A stretch of 64,000 nt of DNA from Planctomycetota bacterium (GTDB taxonomy: Bacteria > Planctomycetota > Phycisphaerae > Phycisphaerales > Phycisphaeraceae), in NCBI GenBank assembly GCA_016350165.1, contig CP066225.1, positions 3,596,001 through 3,660,000 of the forward strand, given 5' to 3'. The notes beneath the pieces were generated by a model. The model was not told the DNA's origin, searched no databases, and saw nothing but the letters and a program-made list of their open reading frames with translations. Below, piece after piece: positions 8,742 to 17,499 of the stretch. The stretch's first letter is position 1. Each line of letters starts with the position of its first letter. The position numbers and the translations under genes were made by a program.

Positions 8742-10115
8742 ATGAAATCAGGTTTAATTCAGTTGGGTTGTGCGCTTACTTTGATGGCAGTTGGTGCGAC
8801 GACAAGTTATGCGCAGATGACATTAAAAGATTTTGAGCAGGACATGGAGACGGTAGGTTCTGCACGCGATCATTGGGGGACGGTTGATATTCGCGGTTTT
8901 GAGCTTGATGGGCCTGTGACTGAAAAAGATATTGCATTGTTCCGTGGGCAGTATGAAGAATTTAAAGATTCGCGTCCAACGATTAATAAAAAGAATCGGT
9001 TAGGTGTTGCGAAAGAAGGCACACGTTTGGTGATTGCTTTTGCAGAGATGTATAAACTGACGGGTGATCCGTTTTATATTGACCGCATGGTTGAATATGT
9101 CGATTCGATTTTGATGCATCGTAATGATGTTCGTAAGAAATATTTAGCGACGACGGGTTCGTATGAAGCGTTTTGGCCTAATTTTCAAGGGGCGGATAAG
9201 GAAAGCGATCCGAAGGATATTCGCGTAAGAATCAATGCGTTTAGCAGTGGTGTTGTTGTTGGGCGAATTTCATATGCAGCGAAATTGATTCTGGAAACAG
9301 AGTCGTTGCATGATGAAAAGGTTAAGGGTGGTGATCCGTTTGGTTTTGGTGAGACGTATTTGGATCGCGCGAACTATTACCTGGATCAGGTGTCATATGT
9401 GCTGGACAGTTTTTATATGAAGCATTGGTATGATGCGAAAAGTGGTCGGTTGGTTTATCCGAAAAATAAAGCGTTGATTCCTGAAAAGGTTCATAAGCGA
9501 GCGGGTGTTGCACCGGCTTGGAATCGGTATTTTATGATGACGATGGGTTTTGCGCGTGCGGCTGAAGCGCTTGAACGGAGGGGAAATGCGGATGATGCTG
9601 AGCGTATTAAGTTGTATGACAATGTTGTGCAGGTAAGTGTTGATGAATTTTTTGGAACGATGAAACGTAAGAAGTTGGCGAATGGTAAGAAGGTTTATTG
9701 GTGGCCTTATGATTACTATTACAAGCCAGTGAGTCATCGTGCAGAGGAAACGGGGCATGGTGGGTTGGACATGAACTGCTTGTATCCGATTTATGTGACG
9801 GGGCGATATGGGATAACGAAGGAGCAGATGGAGCCGTTTGTGAATGTTGTGCGTGATGTTCTTTATGATAAGAAGTCAGGCAAATTTTATAGCAGTGTTG
9901 AAGGGGCGGCTGGTGAGAAAGCGAAAGCTAAGAAGTCGATCCTTGGGTCTGGTTACATGCGTTTATCTGTGATTGATCCTTCGCTTACAGAGTTTATTTT
10001 GGATGGTTGGAAGAAGGATAAGAGGATTACGACTAAGGGATTGAAGACGGGGATGTATGCAGAGTTGTTACAATGGAAGAACCATTTGTATGAGTCGGGT
10101 CAGAACGCTAATTGA
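8742..10115 (+). CDS. Secreted protein, probable (alpha/alpha) toroid fold, function unknown
   Basis: I start it at ATG 8742 because AGAGG lies 5 nt upstream and the next residues form a clean signal peptide ending ...TSYAQ; a frame extends further upstream but lacks these features. The mature protein (about 430 residues) is helix-rich, with repeated aromatic Tyr/Trp helices and a conserved-looking AEETGHGGLDMNCLYPIY segment. Such spacing is common in (alpha/alpha)6 barrels of polysaccharide lyases and unsaturated-uronyl hydrolases, so a role on extracellular polysaccharide is plausible. I cannot identify catalytic residues. It is a single-gene unit with a terminator at 10145-10171. Confidence 0.85.
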   Translation: MKSGLIQLGCALTLMAVGATTSYAQMTLKDFEQDMETVGSARDHWGTVDIRGFELDGPVTEKDIALFRGQYEEFKDSRPTINKKNRLGVAKEGTRLVIAFAEMYKLTGDPFYIDRMVEYVDSILMHRNDVRKKYLATTGSYEAFWPNFQGADKESDPKDIRVRINAFSSGVVVGRISYAAKLILETESLHDEKVKGGDPFGFGETYLDRANYYLDQVSYVLDSFYMKHWYDAKSGRLVYPKNKALIPEKVHKRAGVAPAWNRYFMMTMGFARAAEALERRGNADDAERIKLYDNVVQVSVDEFFGTMKRKKLANGKKVYWWPYDYYYKPVSHRAEETGHGGLDMNCLYPIYVTGRYGITKEQMEPFVNVVRDVLYDKKSGKFYSSVEGAAGEKAKAKKSILGSGYMRLSVIDPSLTEFILDGWKKDKRITTKGLKTGMYAELLQWKNHLYESGQNAN

Positions 10116-10144
10116 TTTGTGACAGTTTACGTGAAAATGAAAAG

Positions 10145-10171
10145 CAACCTCAGGAGACTGGGGTTGTTTTT
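10145..10171 (+). terminator. Intrinsic terminator of the toroid-like gene
   Basis: A 7-bp stem (CAACCTC with GGGGTTG, one U-G pair), an 8-nt loop AGGAGACT and five T. It lies 30 nt after the stop. Confidence 0.8.
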
Positions 10172-10175
10172 GTAT

Positions 10176-10209
10176 GAAAAGATAGAAGGCATGTAAATGC
10201 CTTCTATCT
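10176..10209 (-). terminator. Intrinsic terminator of the sorting-tail protein gene
   Basis: A perfect 13-bp stem (AGATAGAAGGCAT and its complement) with a 4-nt loop. On the minus strand it is followed by TTTTC. It sits back to back with the plus-strand terminator of the converging neighbour. Confidence 0.8.
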
Positions 10210-10236
10210 GCAGGTTAGAACGTATAGAGGTTTAAG

Positions 10237-10998
10237 TTATGTATCGCGTTTACGGCGTAAGGTGAGCATTGTGAGAGAGAGGAGGCCTGCGGTTGCAGCG
10301 ACCGGGGTTGGTGCTGCGATGACACCTGCTTCGATGAGTTGATCGCGTGTTTGTGTGCCAACGTCAGTGAGTCCATAGAGACCGCCAACGGCTAGGCCTT
10401 GGAAGCGTCCGTAGTCGTGTTCGACGAGGCCGTTTACGTTTGAAGATTGCAATTCATCGAGAGAAGAGATTTCGTCGAAAGCGACGAATGCTTCCTGGTA
10501 ATCAATGGGTGAATCTGCAAACAAGAAGTCGATGATATCTTGATCTGCAGCAGCGGTGAAGTTACTTGGTGAGGCTTCTTCAGGTGTGAAGCCGATGATT
10601 GCGTAGGTGATGCCTTGCTCGGTTTCGATTGGTGCATCGAGTTCATAGAAATCGAAGGCGTTGCCTGCTGTACCTCCTATGAATGAGGCAAGAACTTCAC
10701 CTGTGTCGAAGTTGTAGAGTGTGAGTGTTTCATCGGGACTTGAGCTGAATGAGTGTTTGGCGAGTTCTGTAATGAAAATGTCGGGTTGAGAGACGGTGAA
10801 GGTGTAGCCGCCGGTGATGTCGGCACCAGTTGAACCGTCGCCTATTTCAGCGAAGCCTGGGGAGAGGCCAAAGTCGCGTGCATCGAATTGTGCGTATTGA
10901 AAGCGTGATTCTGCGAATGCAGTTGATGCAAATGAGAATGCAGCGATCGCGGCAGTTGAAGTTATTAATCGGGAGGGTTTGAAGAACGATAGAGTCAT
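10237..10998 (-). CDS. Secreted protein with PEP-CTERM-like C-terminal sorting tail
   Basis: 253 residues. The signal peptide covers about 1-29 (ends ...STAFAES). The body is acidic and beta-rich with a pattern of envelope or adhesin domains: GGYTFTVSQPDIFITELAKH near 64-83 and ETEQGITYAIIGF near 125-137. This resembles the DUF4082-type sandwich only loosely. The last 25 residues read APTPVAATAGLL..., then RRKRDT. That is a proline motif, a hydrophobic helix and a basic end, as in exosortase substrates, with APTP in place of PEP. No catalytic residues are seen. It is single-gene and ends at the 13-bp hairpin. Confidence 0.85.
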   Translation of the reverse strand: MTLSFFKPSRLITSTAAIAAFSFASTAFAESRFQYAQFDARDFGLSPGFAEIGDGSTGADITGGYTFTVSQPDIFITELAKHSFSSSPDETLTLYNFDTGEVLASFIGGTAGNAFDFYELDAPIETEQGITYAIIGFTPEEASPSNFTAAADQDIIDFLFADSPIDYQEAFVAFDEISSLDELQSSNVNGLVEHDYGRFQGLAVGGLYGLTDVGTQTRDQLIEAGVIAAPTPVAATAGLLSLTMLTLRRKRDT

Positions 10999-11459
10999 AA
11001 CGTACTCCTGTTGATATCAAACAGCTTGATAACAAGCAGGTGAACAGCGATAACAAATGACACAAATATCATGGGTATCTTCTGAGCTGGGAAGTTCGGA
11101 AGATCGATGAAGATTTAGGATGTGTAATTTGGTGCTGATGGAGCCTGTTGTTTGTGGATGCTGAATGATATCCATTCCTGTGTGATTTCCTTGCATGCTT
11201 AACTGGTGCAGTTGAACATGCAGACGTGATGAATGTTTGGACTGTTGAGTATGGATGGCAAATTAAGGAGAGGATATTTTTATGGGTGACGTGAAGGTAA
11301 GTCGCAAGATAGGTATGAGCGTGAATAAATTAGGCGGTTGAAGTTGGTTTTTAGAATGTAAGAAGGGTTTTAGAAAAAAGAGGGGGTTATGCTGAGATGT
11401 GGTTTATGAAACTAGTATTGCTTCTAGTTTCAAAGTCAGTTGTGACAGTGTGGGTGTGG
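10999..11459. other. Intergenic spacer with a possible micro-ORF and an inverted repeat
   Basis: 461 nt. It includes the promoter side of the sorting-tail gene. A 19-codon frame (11282-11341) has AAGGAGAGG exactly 8 nt before its ATG, a better ribosome site than many real genes here. A GAAACTAG/CTAGTTTC inverted repeat with 8-nt spacer lies at 11408-11431, just downstream of the exporter genes, without a T run. Nothing else recognised. Confidence 0.4.
11282..11341 (+). CDS. Possible 19-residue micro-ORF with a strong ribosome site
   Basis: ATG to TGA, preceded by AAGGAGAGG with an 8-nt spacer. The peptide is basic (Lys/Arg at five positions) with no transmembrane segment. Support is only the ribosome site. 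There is no downstream plus-strand gene it could lead, so it may be chance. Confidence 0.2.
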   Translation: MGDVKVSRKIGMSVNKLGG

Positions 11460-13334
11460 TTATGAGGTTGCGTGGATGAATTGTTTGTAGAGGTGGGCGT
11501 AGGTGCCTTGCTGGTGGAGGAGTTCGGTGTGTGTACCGGTTTCGATGATGCGGCCTTGCTCGAGGACGAGGATGTTGTCGGCGCGGCGGATGGTTGAAAG
11601 GCGGTGTGCGACGACGAATGATGTTCGTCCTTCAAGGAGGATTTCGAGAGCGTGCTGGACGCGTGACTCGGTGATACCGTCGACGGAAGAGGTGGCTTCG
11701 TCGAGGATGAGGATGCGTGGGTTGGCGAGCATGGCGCGGGCGAAGCAGACGAGTTGGCGTTGGCCTAAAGACAGGTTAGAGCCTGATTCGCCGACTTGGG
11801 TGTGGAGGCCGTCCTGGAGTTGTTCGAGGATATCGAGGCAATCGAGTTTTTCAGCGGCGGCAATGACGTCCTGATCGGTTGCGGTGGGATTACCCATGCG
11901 GATATTGTCGAGGACGGTGCCTGTGAAGAGGTAGTTTTGTTGCAGGACGATGCCGAGTTGTGAGACGAGTGAATCGGTGGTGATATCTTCGACGGCTTGG
12001 TCGTCGATGGTGATGGTGCCTGAGGTTGGGAGGTAGAATTTTGAGATGAGTTTGATGATGGTGGACTTGCCTGAGCCTGTTGCGCCGACGAGGGCGATGG
12101 TTTGGCCTTGGGTTGCGGAGAAGGTGATGTCGTGGAGGACGGGGTTGTTGGGTTCGTATTCAAAGTTGACGTTTTGGAAGTCAACGTTGCCTTCTATCTG
12201 CTGAATAGGATGGGCGGATGGAGATTGCAGGGGTTGAGCTGTGAGATCAAGTAGTGCGAAGACGCGTTCGGCACCAGCCATGGCGGTGAGTGAGAAGTGG
12301 TACATGCGGCCGATGACGGCGATGGGGTAGAAGAACATGCCTGACATGAAGAAGAAGATGACGAGTGAGCCAAAACGGTCGGCTTGGTCGATGGGCGATT
12401 CGTAGGTGAGGTTGAGGACTTGGTAGCCGCCTAGTACGAGGAGGATGGAGAGGAAGAATTGTGAGTTGAGTTCAAGTAGTGGGAGGAAAATGCCTGAGAG
12501 TTCAGCGGTGCGCTGGTTGTATTGTGAGTGATCTTCAACGAGGTCTTTGAAGCGGCGTGCGTTTTCATCGTGACGTACGAAGCCTTGAGTGACGCGGATG
12601 CCGTTGACGGACTCGGCGAGGGTTGAGGTGATGCGTGAGAATGATTCCTGCACTTCACGGAAAGCGGTTGAGAGCTTGCGACGGAAGTATGAGGTGATGA
12701 AGGCGATGATGGGAGCCATGACGAGGAGGACAGCGAAGAGGAGTGCGTCATAGTAGAGCATGACGGCGGCGGCGATGAGCATGTGGCCGGCTTGGACGAG
12801 TGAGACGAAGAGGACATCCTGCACGCCCATACGGACGTTTTCGGTGTCGGATGTGATGCGTGAGATGATGCGGCCGAGTTTGGTGTGGTCGTAGAAGCGC
12901 ATGGGCATGCTTTGCAGGTGGGCAAAGATGCGTGAACGTAGGTCGTGGACAACGTACTCGCCGAGGTTCATGGCGAATCGCATACGGAAGTGGAATGTGA
13001 TGGCGGTGACGAGGCTGAGTATGAGGAGGATAGCGGTGTAGATGACTGTGAGTTTGAAGTCTTTTTGTTCGATGGGGCCTTTGATGATGTAGCCGATAAG
13101 CCAACCGAGAGCAGGCATCTGGAGTGCACGGAAGGCGACCATGAGGAGGAGCCAATTGCGCGTTTTTGCATATGGTTTGGTGAATTCAAACAGGCGTTTG
13201 ATAAGGGTGAGGGATAGCGGCCGCTCTTTGATGTTGTCGAGCTTTTGGAGTGCTTGCAGGTCGTCGAGTCCGATTTGGAGTCCGGACTTGTCGGCTGGCT
13301 TAGCTTGAGGTTTTGTTTGTGTGGTTGTTGGCAT
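11460..13334 (-). CDS. ABC exporter half-transporter, catalytic (canonical Walker B) subunit
   Basis: 624 residues: a six-helix membrane domain (about 45-345) fused to an ATPase domain (about 385-620), the type IV exporter design of MsbA/LmrA-like pumps. Walker A GATGSGKS is at 427-434, Walker B ILILDE at 541-546 with catalytic Glu546, and the H-loop is VVAHRLS. The signature is LSLGQ (521-525), one substitution from LSGGQ. The companion subunit, 53 nt upstream, has the complementary pattern, so the two should form a heterodimer with one working and one weak ATP site. No Shine-Dalgarno precedes ATG 13334. The substrate is unknown; lipid or drug export is common for the family. Confidence 0.95.
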   Translation of the reverse strand: MPTTTQTKPQAKPADKSGLQIGLDDLQALQKLDNIKERPLSLTLIKRLFEFTKPYAKTRNWLLLMVAFRALQMPALGWLIGYIIKGPIEQKDFKLTVIYTAILLILSLVTAITFHFRMRFAMNLGEYVVHDLRSRIFAHLQSMPMRFYDHTKLGRIISRITSDTENVRMGVQDVLFVSLVQAGHMLIAAAVMLYYDALLFAVLLVMAPIIAFITSYFRRKLSTAFREVQESFSRITSTLAESVNGIRVTQGFVRHDENARRFKDLVEDHSQYNQRTAELSGIFLPLLELNSQFFLSILLVLGGYQVLNLTYESPIDQADRFGSLVIFFFMSGMFFYPIAVIGRMYHFSLTAMAGAERVFALLDLTAQPLQSPSAHPIQQIEGNVDFQNVNFEYEPNNPVLHDITFSATQGQTIALVGATGSGKSTIIKLISKFYLPTSGTITIDDQAVEDITTDSLVSQLGIVLQQNYLFTGTVLDNIRMGNPTATDQDVIAAAEKLDCLDILEQLQDGLHTQVGESGSNLSLGQRQLVCFARAMLANPRILILDEATSSVDGITESRVQHALEILLEGRTSFVVAHRLSTIRRADNILVLEQGRIIETGTHTELLHQQGTYAHLYKQFIHATS

Positions 13335-13387
13335 TGTTGTTCATTCGTTGTGGTTTTGCGAGTGAGTTGGTGTGAGATGTGTGGTTA

Positions 13388-15325
13388 TCAGGTTGTTAGC
13401 CCGAGGATTTGTCGGGAGTGTGGGTCGGCGATTTGGAGGTCTGCGGCGGTGCGGTAATGGCCGCCGTGTTCCATTAATTCTGTGTGTGTGCCTTGCTCGA
13501 CGATCTCGCCGTTGTCGAGGACGATGATGTGGTCAGCGCGGCGGAGGGTTGAGAGACGGTGAGCAATGACGAATGTTGTTCGTCCTTGCATTGCAGCGTC
13601 CATAGCTGAGAGAATTTCGTGTTCGGTTTCGGGGTCGATAGCGGCTGTGGGGTCGTCTAATAGAAGGATAGGTGGCTGGAGGAGTAGGGCGCGTGCGATG
13701 GCGAGGCGCTGTTTTTGTCCACCTGAGAGGTTGTTGCCACCTTCTTTGAGTGGTGTGTCGTAGCCGTTTTCGAGGTTGGTGATGAAGTCGTGTGCTTGTG
13801 CGATTTTTGCTGCTTCTTCGATCTGTTCGCGTGTTGCTTCGGGATGGCCGAAGGCGATGTTCTCGGCGATGGAGTGTGAGAATAAGAACGATTCCTGGAA
13901 GACGATGCCGATGTTGCGGCGGAGATCGAAGAGATCGTAGTTGCGGAGATCTGTATCGTCGATGAGGACGGTGCCTTGGGTTGGATCGTAGAAACGAGGG
14001 ATGAGTGAGAGGAGTGTGGATTTGCCTGAGCCTGTGGCGCCGAGGACAGCGATGCACTGGCCGGGCTCGGCAGTGAAGTTGATGCGATTGAGGACTGGTG
14101 GTGCATCGGGGTCAGTGGTGTAGCTGAAGGTTGTGTTCTTGAAGGTGATTTTACCTTTAGCTCGTTCGAGTGAGGTTGAGGCGTCGGGCGACTCGATTTC
14201 GATGGGTGTATCTTGGATTTCGAAGACGCGTTGAGCGGAGGTGAGGGCGCGTTGCATGCCGTTGGCTATCTGTGAGATAGAGTGGATTTTTTCTGAGAAT
14301 TGGTGGAGTAGGCCTGCGAAGATGAGAAGGTGTCCGATGGTGAAGGTTGGGTTGTGGATGAAGATGTAGGAGCCGTAGATGAGGAGGACGGCGATGTTGA
14401 GTGTTGGGAGGAATGAGATGATGGGTATGAATGTAGAGACGTTTTTGAAGATGAAGTTTTTATGGTTAGCGACATCATCATTTGCTTTTGAGAAGGTTTT
14501 GGTTTGTTGAGGTTGGAGGCCGAAGCCTTTGACGACGTGAACGCCTTGCACGTTTTCGGAGAGAACGCGTACCGCAGAGTCGAACAGACGTCTATTCTCA
14601 CGATAGGCGGGGCGGACGATGCGAGAGAAGACGACGACGAGCAGATAGATGATGGGCGTTGAAGCGAGACATGCGAAGGTGAGCCCGATGTGGAGCTGGA
14701 GCATGAATGCGATATAGGCAATGAGTGAGAGGATGATGACGATGAATTCGAGGAGGACGCCATCAACGAAGGTGCGGAGGCCTTGAACGTCGGAGGTGAC
14801 GCGGTTGATGATGGAGCCTGATTCGTTTGCATCGAAGAAGCGGAATGAGAGGCGTTGCAGCTTGTCGTATACAGCTGCACGAAGATCAACGACCATCGTC
14901 TGAACGAGAAGCGATTTCCATACGGTTACAAAACGCTCAAGCATGAAACGGAAGAGTGCGAGGGTGAGGATGATGCCTGCAAGGGTCGCGACGGTTTGAA
15001 GGGCGGACCATGTTGTTGGAGGTGTGATGCTGAAGGGGTAGTTGGGGGCTTTGGCTTCGGGGTTGAATCCTTTGTGGATGATGTCGATGCCAAGACCCGT
15101 AAGGCCGAGGGTTGAGATGATGACAGCTAGGAGGATGAGCTGCACCGTGAGAAGACGGATGGCGTGGAACTTGTAATGCCAAGCGAGCTTGACCATACGA
15201 CGGATGAGTTCCGAAGTTGTGTAGTCGATGTCGAGTTGTTGCGTGTTCTGGATCTCAGATTGATCAGGCGCAGGATTAGTGTTGGGTTTTGGAGGAGTTT
15301 TGGTTTGACTCGTAGCGGTGGTCAA
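13388..15325 (-). CDS. ABC exporter half-transporter, degenerate-site subunit
   Basis: 645 residues: an N-terminal Pro/Gln-rich cytoplasmic tail (1-40), a six-helix domain (about 55-355) and an ATPase domain (about 395-640). Walker A GATGSGKS is at 429-436, the signature is a perfect LSGGQ (533-537), and Walker B reads ILLLDD, so the catalytic Glu is replaced by Asp558. In heterodimeric exporters such as TM287/288 and BmrCD this marks the non-hydrolysing site. It is first of the two-gene unit and begins at TTG 15325, with AAGGA 7 nt upstream inside a perfect 12-bp palindrome (15326-15337). Confidence 0.95.
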   Translation of the reverse strand: MTTATSQTKTPPKPNTNPAPDQSEIQNTQQLDIDYTTSELIRRMVKLAWHYKFHAIRLLTVQLILLAVIISTLGLTGLGIDIIHKGFNPEAKAPNYPFSITPPTTWSALQTVATLAGIILTLALFRFMLERFVTVWKSLLVQTMVVDLRAAVYDKLQRLSFRFFDANESGSIINRVTSDVQGLRTFVDGVLLEFIVIILSLIAYIAFMLQLHIGLTFACLASTPIIYLLVVVFSRIVRPAYRENRRLFDSAVRVLSENVQGVHVVKGFGLQPQQTKTFSKANDDVANHKNFIFKNVSTFIPIISFLPTLNIAVLLIYGSYIFIHNPTFTIGHLLIFAGLLHQFSEKIHSISQIANGMQRALTSAQRVFEIQDTPIEIESPDASTSLERAKGKITFKNTTFSYTTDPDAPPVLNRINFTAEPGQCIAVLGATGSGKSTLLSLIPRFYDPTQGTVLIDDTDLRNYDLFDLRRNIGIVFQESFLFSHSIAENIAFGHPEATREQIEEAAKIAQAHDFITNLENGYDTPLKEGGNNLSGGQKQRLAIARALLLQPPILLLDDPTAAIDPETEHEILSAMDAAMQGRTTFVIAHRLSTLRRADHIIVLDNGEIVEQGTHTELMEHGGHYRTAADLQIADPHSRQILGLTT

Positions 15326-15337
15326 AAGGATATCCTT
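15326..15337. promoter_or_regulatory. Perfect 12-bp palindrome overlapping the ribosome site of the ABC exporter
   Basis: AAGGATATCCTT directly adjoins the TTG start at 15325 and includes the AAGGA ribosome site. It has no loop, so it would act as a DNA site rather than a hairpin, if it acts at all. Confidence 0.3.
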
Positions 15338-15537
15338 GCCCGAATAGGGCTGGCGGTACGACAGCGGTTTTTGAGGTTTTCACAGACTGCGACACACGCA
15401 AGTTGCTGCACTCGAATCTACCAAGGTTGGAGAAAGATACAAGTAGGGTCGAGCGGTTTTGGTGTGAATCGGTCAAGAAAGTGATGAAGTATTAGAAAAT
15501 GGGGGCAGAAATGAGAATGTAAGAAAATGTAAAGGGA

Positions 15538-16032
15538 TCAGTAATCTTTTATGTAGCGGACGAAGATGTCGGTGTCGTTTTCGGTTAGCCATTGGTTGAG
15601 TTGTGAGTTTTTGAGACGCCACTCGAAGATATCGTGAGCGTCTTTTGGTGGGTAGGGAGACATTTCCATCAGCTGGCGTTGCTGTCTTGAAAGGATTATA
15701 AATGAGGGATAGATATTGCTGATACCTCCCGGACGGTCATGGGATTCTTTGTCGATGTGGATGGTGCTTAGTGGCAGTGACATGGGCAGTTCTATGTTTG
15801 CGATGCCATGCTTATTGGTTTGAGCGGATTCGATATCGTAATGCAAAGGATGAAAGGGGTTCGCAAAACAGTGGCAGTTGATTTCAGCTAATACGATGAT
15901 TTTTACGTTCGGGATTGGTTTCTGTGTTTTGTGATCACGTACTTGAATGGCATACCTTGCTTGGGGGGTATTACATGCGGTCAGTGTGAGAGTGATGAGA
16001 AGTAGTGCAATGTATGTGGGCTTATGTGACAT
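15538..16032 (-). CDS. Small lipoprotein, function unknown
   Basis: 164 residues. A hydrophobic leader ends in the lipobox LTAC (Cys20), so the mature protein should be lipid-anchored. The following YAIQVRDHKTQKPIPNVKI and the GIANIEL segment look like one small beta-sandwich of the carboxypeptidase-regulatory/transthyretin type. The C-terminal half is more helical. It lies 78 nt downstream of the nuclease-like membrane gene and may be co-transcribed with it. Confidence 0.75.
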   Translation of the reverse strand: MSHKPTYIALLLITLTLTACNTPQARYAIQVRDHKTQKPIPNVKIIVLAEINCHCFANPFHPLHYDIESAQTNKHGIANIELPMSLPLSTIHIDKESHDRPGGISNIYPSFIILSRQQRQLMEMSPYPPKDAHDIFEWRLKNSQLNQWLTENDTDIFVRYIKDY

Positions 16033-16110
16033 GGTTTTGCCTCGGTTACTGATGTGTTAGCTTTGAGTGATGACGATTGAGTTGAGGCAAAGATTTGATA
16101 GATGTGAAGT

Positions 16111-17313
16111 TTATTGTTCAAGATCGGGCAGGGGGATGATTTCGACGTAGAGTGGGAGATGATCGGAACCGACGTTGGGGCCGAGGGTGCGTGTGGTTGC
16201 TTGAAGCTTGGGTGAAATGAGACAATGATCAATGGGGAGGCGAAGGAAGTAAGGAAGCTGGGCGGGCCAAGTCGGAGCGTAGCCGTAGCCTTGCTGTGAG
16301 TAGACGAGAACAGGTTCGGTCTCGACAGGGTTCATGATCTCACGCATTGTGTACGAAAAAGGCGTTGCGTTGAGGTCGCCTATGATGATCGGTGGGTTGG
16401 ATTGTTGTGATGCCCAGTAATACGCAGCACGAAGTTGCTTATCACGTATGTCGCTCATCCAGCCGGTGTAAGTGGAAGGCGCGGTTGGGATCAGTGGCGG
16501 GTGTGCGTGAACTGAAAGTATGGCATAGGCTTGCTCGCCTACACTAACATGTGCTTCGATTGCAGGGATATTGAGATTGGCTAAATCGATGATCGTTGCA
16601 TTTTCAAGTATGAATGGGTTCTCAGGGTTTTTGTTGATGAACAGAGCGACGCCGAAGGGGTCAGGGCGAGGTCGAGGCGTGTGAAGCTCATAAGGCTCCA
16701 TGGTATTGTTCAAGCCTTCAATCCAGCGATAATTCACTTCTTGCAAGAACACGAGATCAGCACCTGAAGATAAGATGTAATCTGCGACTGCTGCGATGTT
16801 GGGATTCTGATTGTTGACATTAAGATGTAGCAGTTTAAGTGGTGTGGGTACTGTGGCATTGTTGCTGATTTGCTCAGCAGGTGTGGGTTCTGGCATCTCA
16901 TCATCAATCGGTGCTTCAGGTGGCGGAGGTATTGGGGATGGTGGTGGTAAATACAAAGGCGCTATGTATGCGAGGTTAATCATCAAGCATACAAGAATCA
17001 AAGTTGACCAGAACCACTTCTGACGGATAGCACCGATGATCAATGCGAATAGTAAGTATTCTGCAAAAATGAATCGGAAGTTAGCGAAGACATCGAAGAG
17101 CCAATAGTGTGCGCCTGCAAGAGAGAGGATTGTGAGGAGCATTACGATCAGTGCAAAGAAAAGGATGATGCCTGTCAAAGTGGCGATGAGCTTGCGAATA
17201 GCTGAAGGCGGACGTGATGATGGTGGCGTTGTCAGATGAGAAGCTTGTGGCTCGTTTGAGCCTGGAGGGGGATCGTTGGGTGGATCAGGTTGGTTTGGCT
17301 GTGAAGATGACAT
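16111..17313 (-). CDS. Membrane-anchored endonuclease/exonuclease/phosphatase-family protein
   Basis: About 400 residues. A cytoplasmic Pro-rich head is followed by three closely packed hydrophobic segments (about 52-135 in the longest form), a Pro/Glu linker, and an EEP domain. EEP motifs seen: LLHLNVNNQNPN, FLQEVNYRW (metal-binding Glu), SVHAHPP, IIGDLNATPFS (catalytic Asp-x-Asn) and the terminal GSDHLPLYVEI (catalytic His). The catalytic part would face outside. Substrates range from DNA to phospholipids and sphingolipids and cannot be read here. The start is uncertain: TTG 17340 extends the frame by 9 residues, ATG 17313 is more conventional, and neither has a ribosome site. Confidence 0.9.
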   Translation of the reverse strand: MSSSQPNQPDPPNDPPPGSNEPQASHLTTPPSSRPPSAIRKLIATLTGIILFFALIVMLLTILSLAGAHYWLFDVFANFRFIFAEYLLFALIIGAIRQKWFWSTLILVCLMINLAYIAPLYLPPPSPIPPPPEAPIDDEMPEPTPAEQISNNATVPTPLKLLHLNVNNQNPNIAAVADYILSSGADLVFLQEVNYRWIEGLNNTMEPYELHTPRPRPDPFGVALFINKNPENPFILENATIIDLANLNIPAIEAHVSVGEQAYAILSVHAHPPLIPTAPSTYTGWMSDIRDKQLRAAYYWASQQSNPPIIIGDLNATPFSYTMREIMNPVETEPVLVYSQQGYGYAPTWPAQLPYFLRLPIDHCLISPKLQATTRTLGPNVGSDHLPLYVEIIPLPDLEQ

Positions 17314-17499
17314 AGGCGACCAGTCGGTGTATTTTGTCAAAAACGTTGCAGCAACGACAAGATGAGTTTAGTGCAGTATCGGCTAAAAGTGGCTTTGATT
17401 TTGAGTTTTCAGCCCCATCAAGCTATGGTCAAGTGTCGGGTGGGAATGTCCGGTATGGATGAGAATGAGCTATTAATATGCTTTATGAAGGGATTTGTG

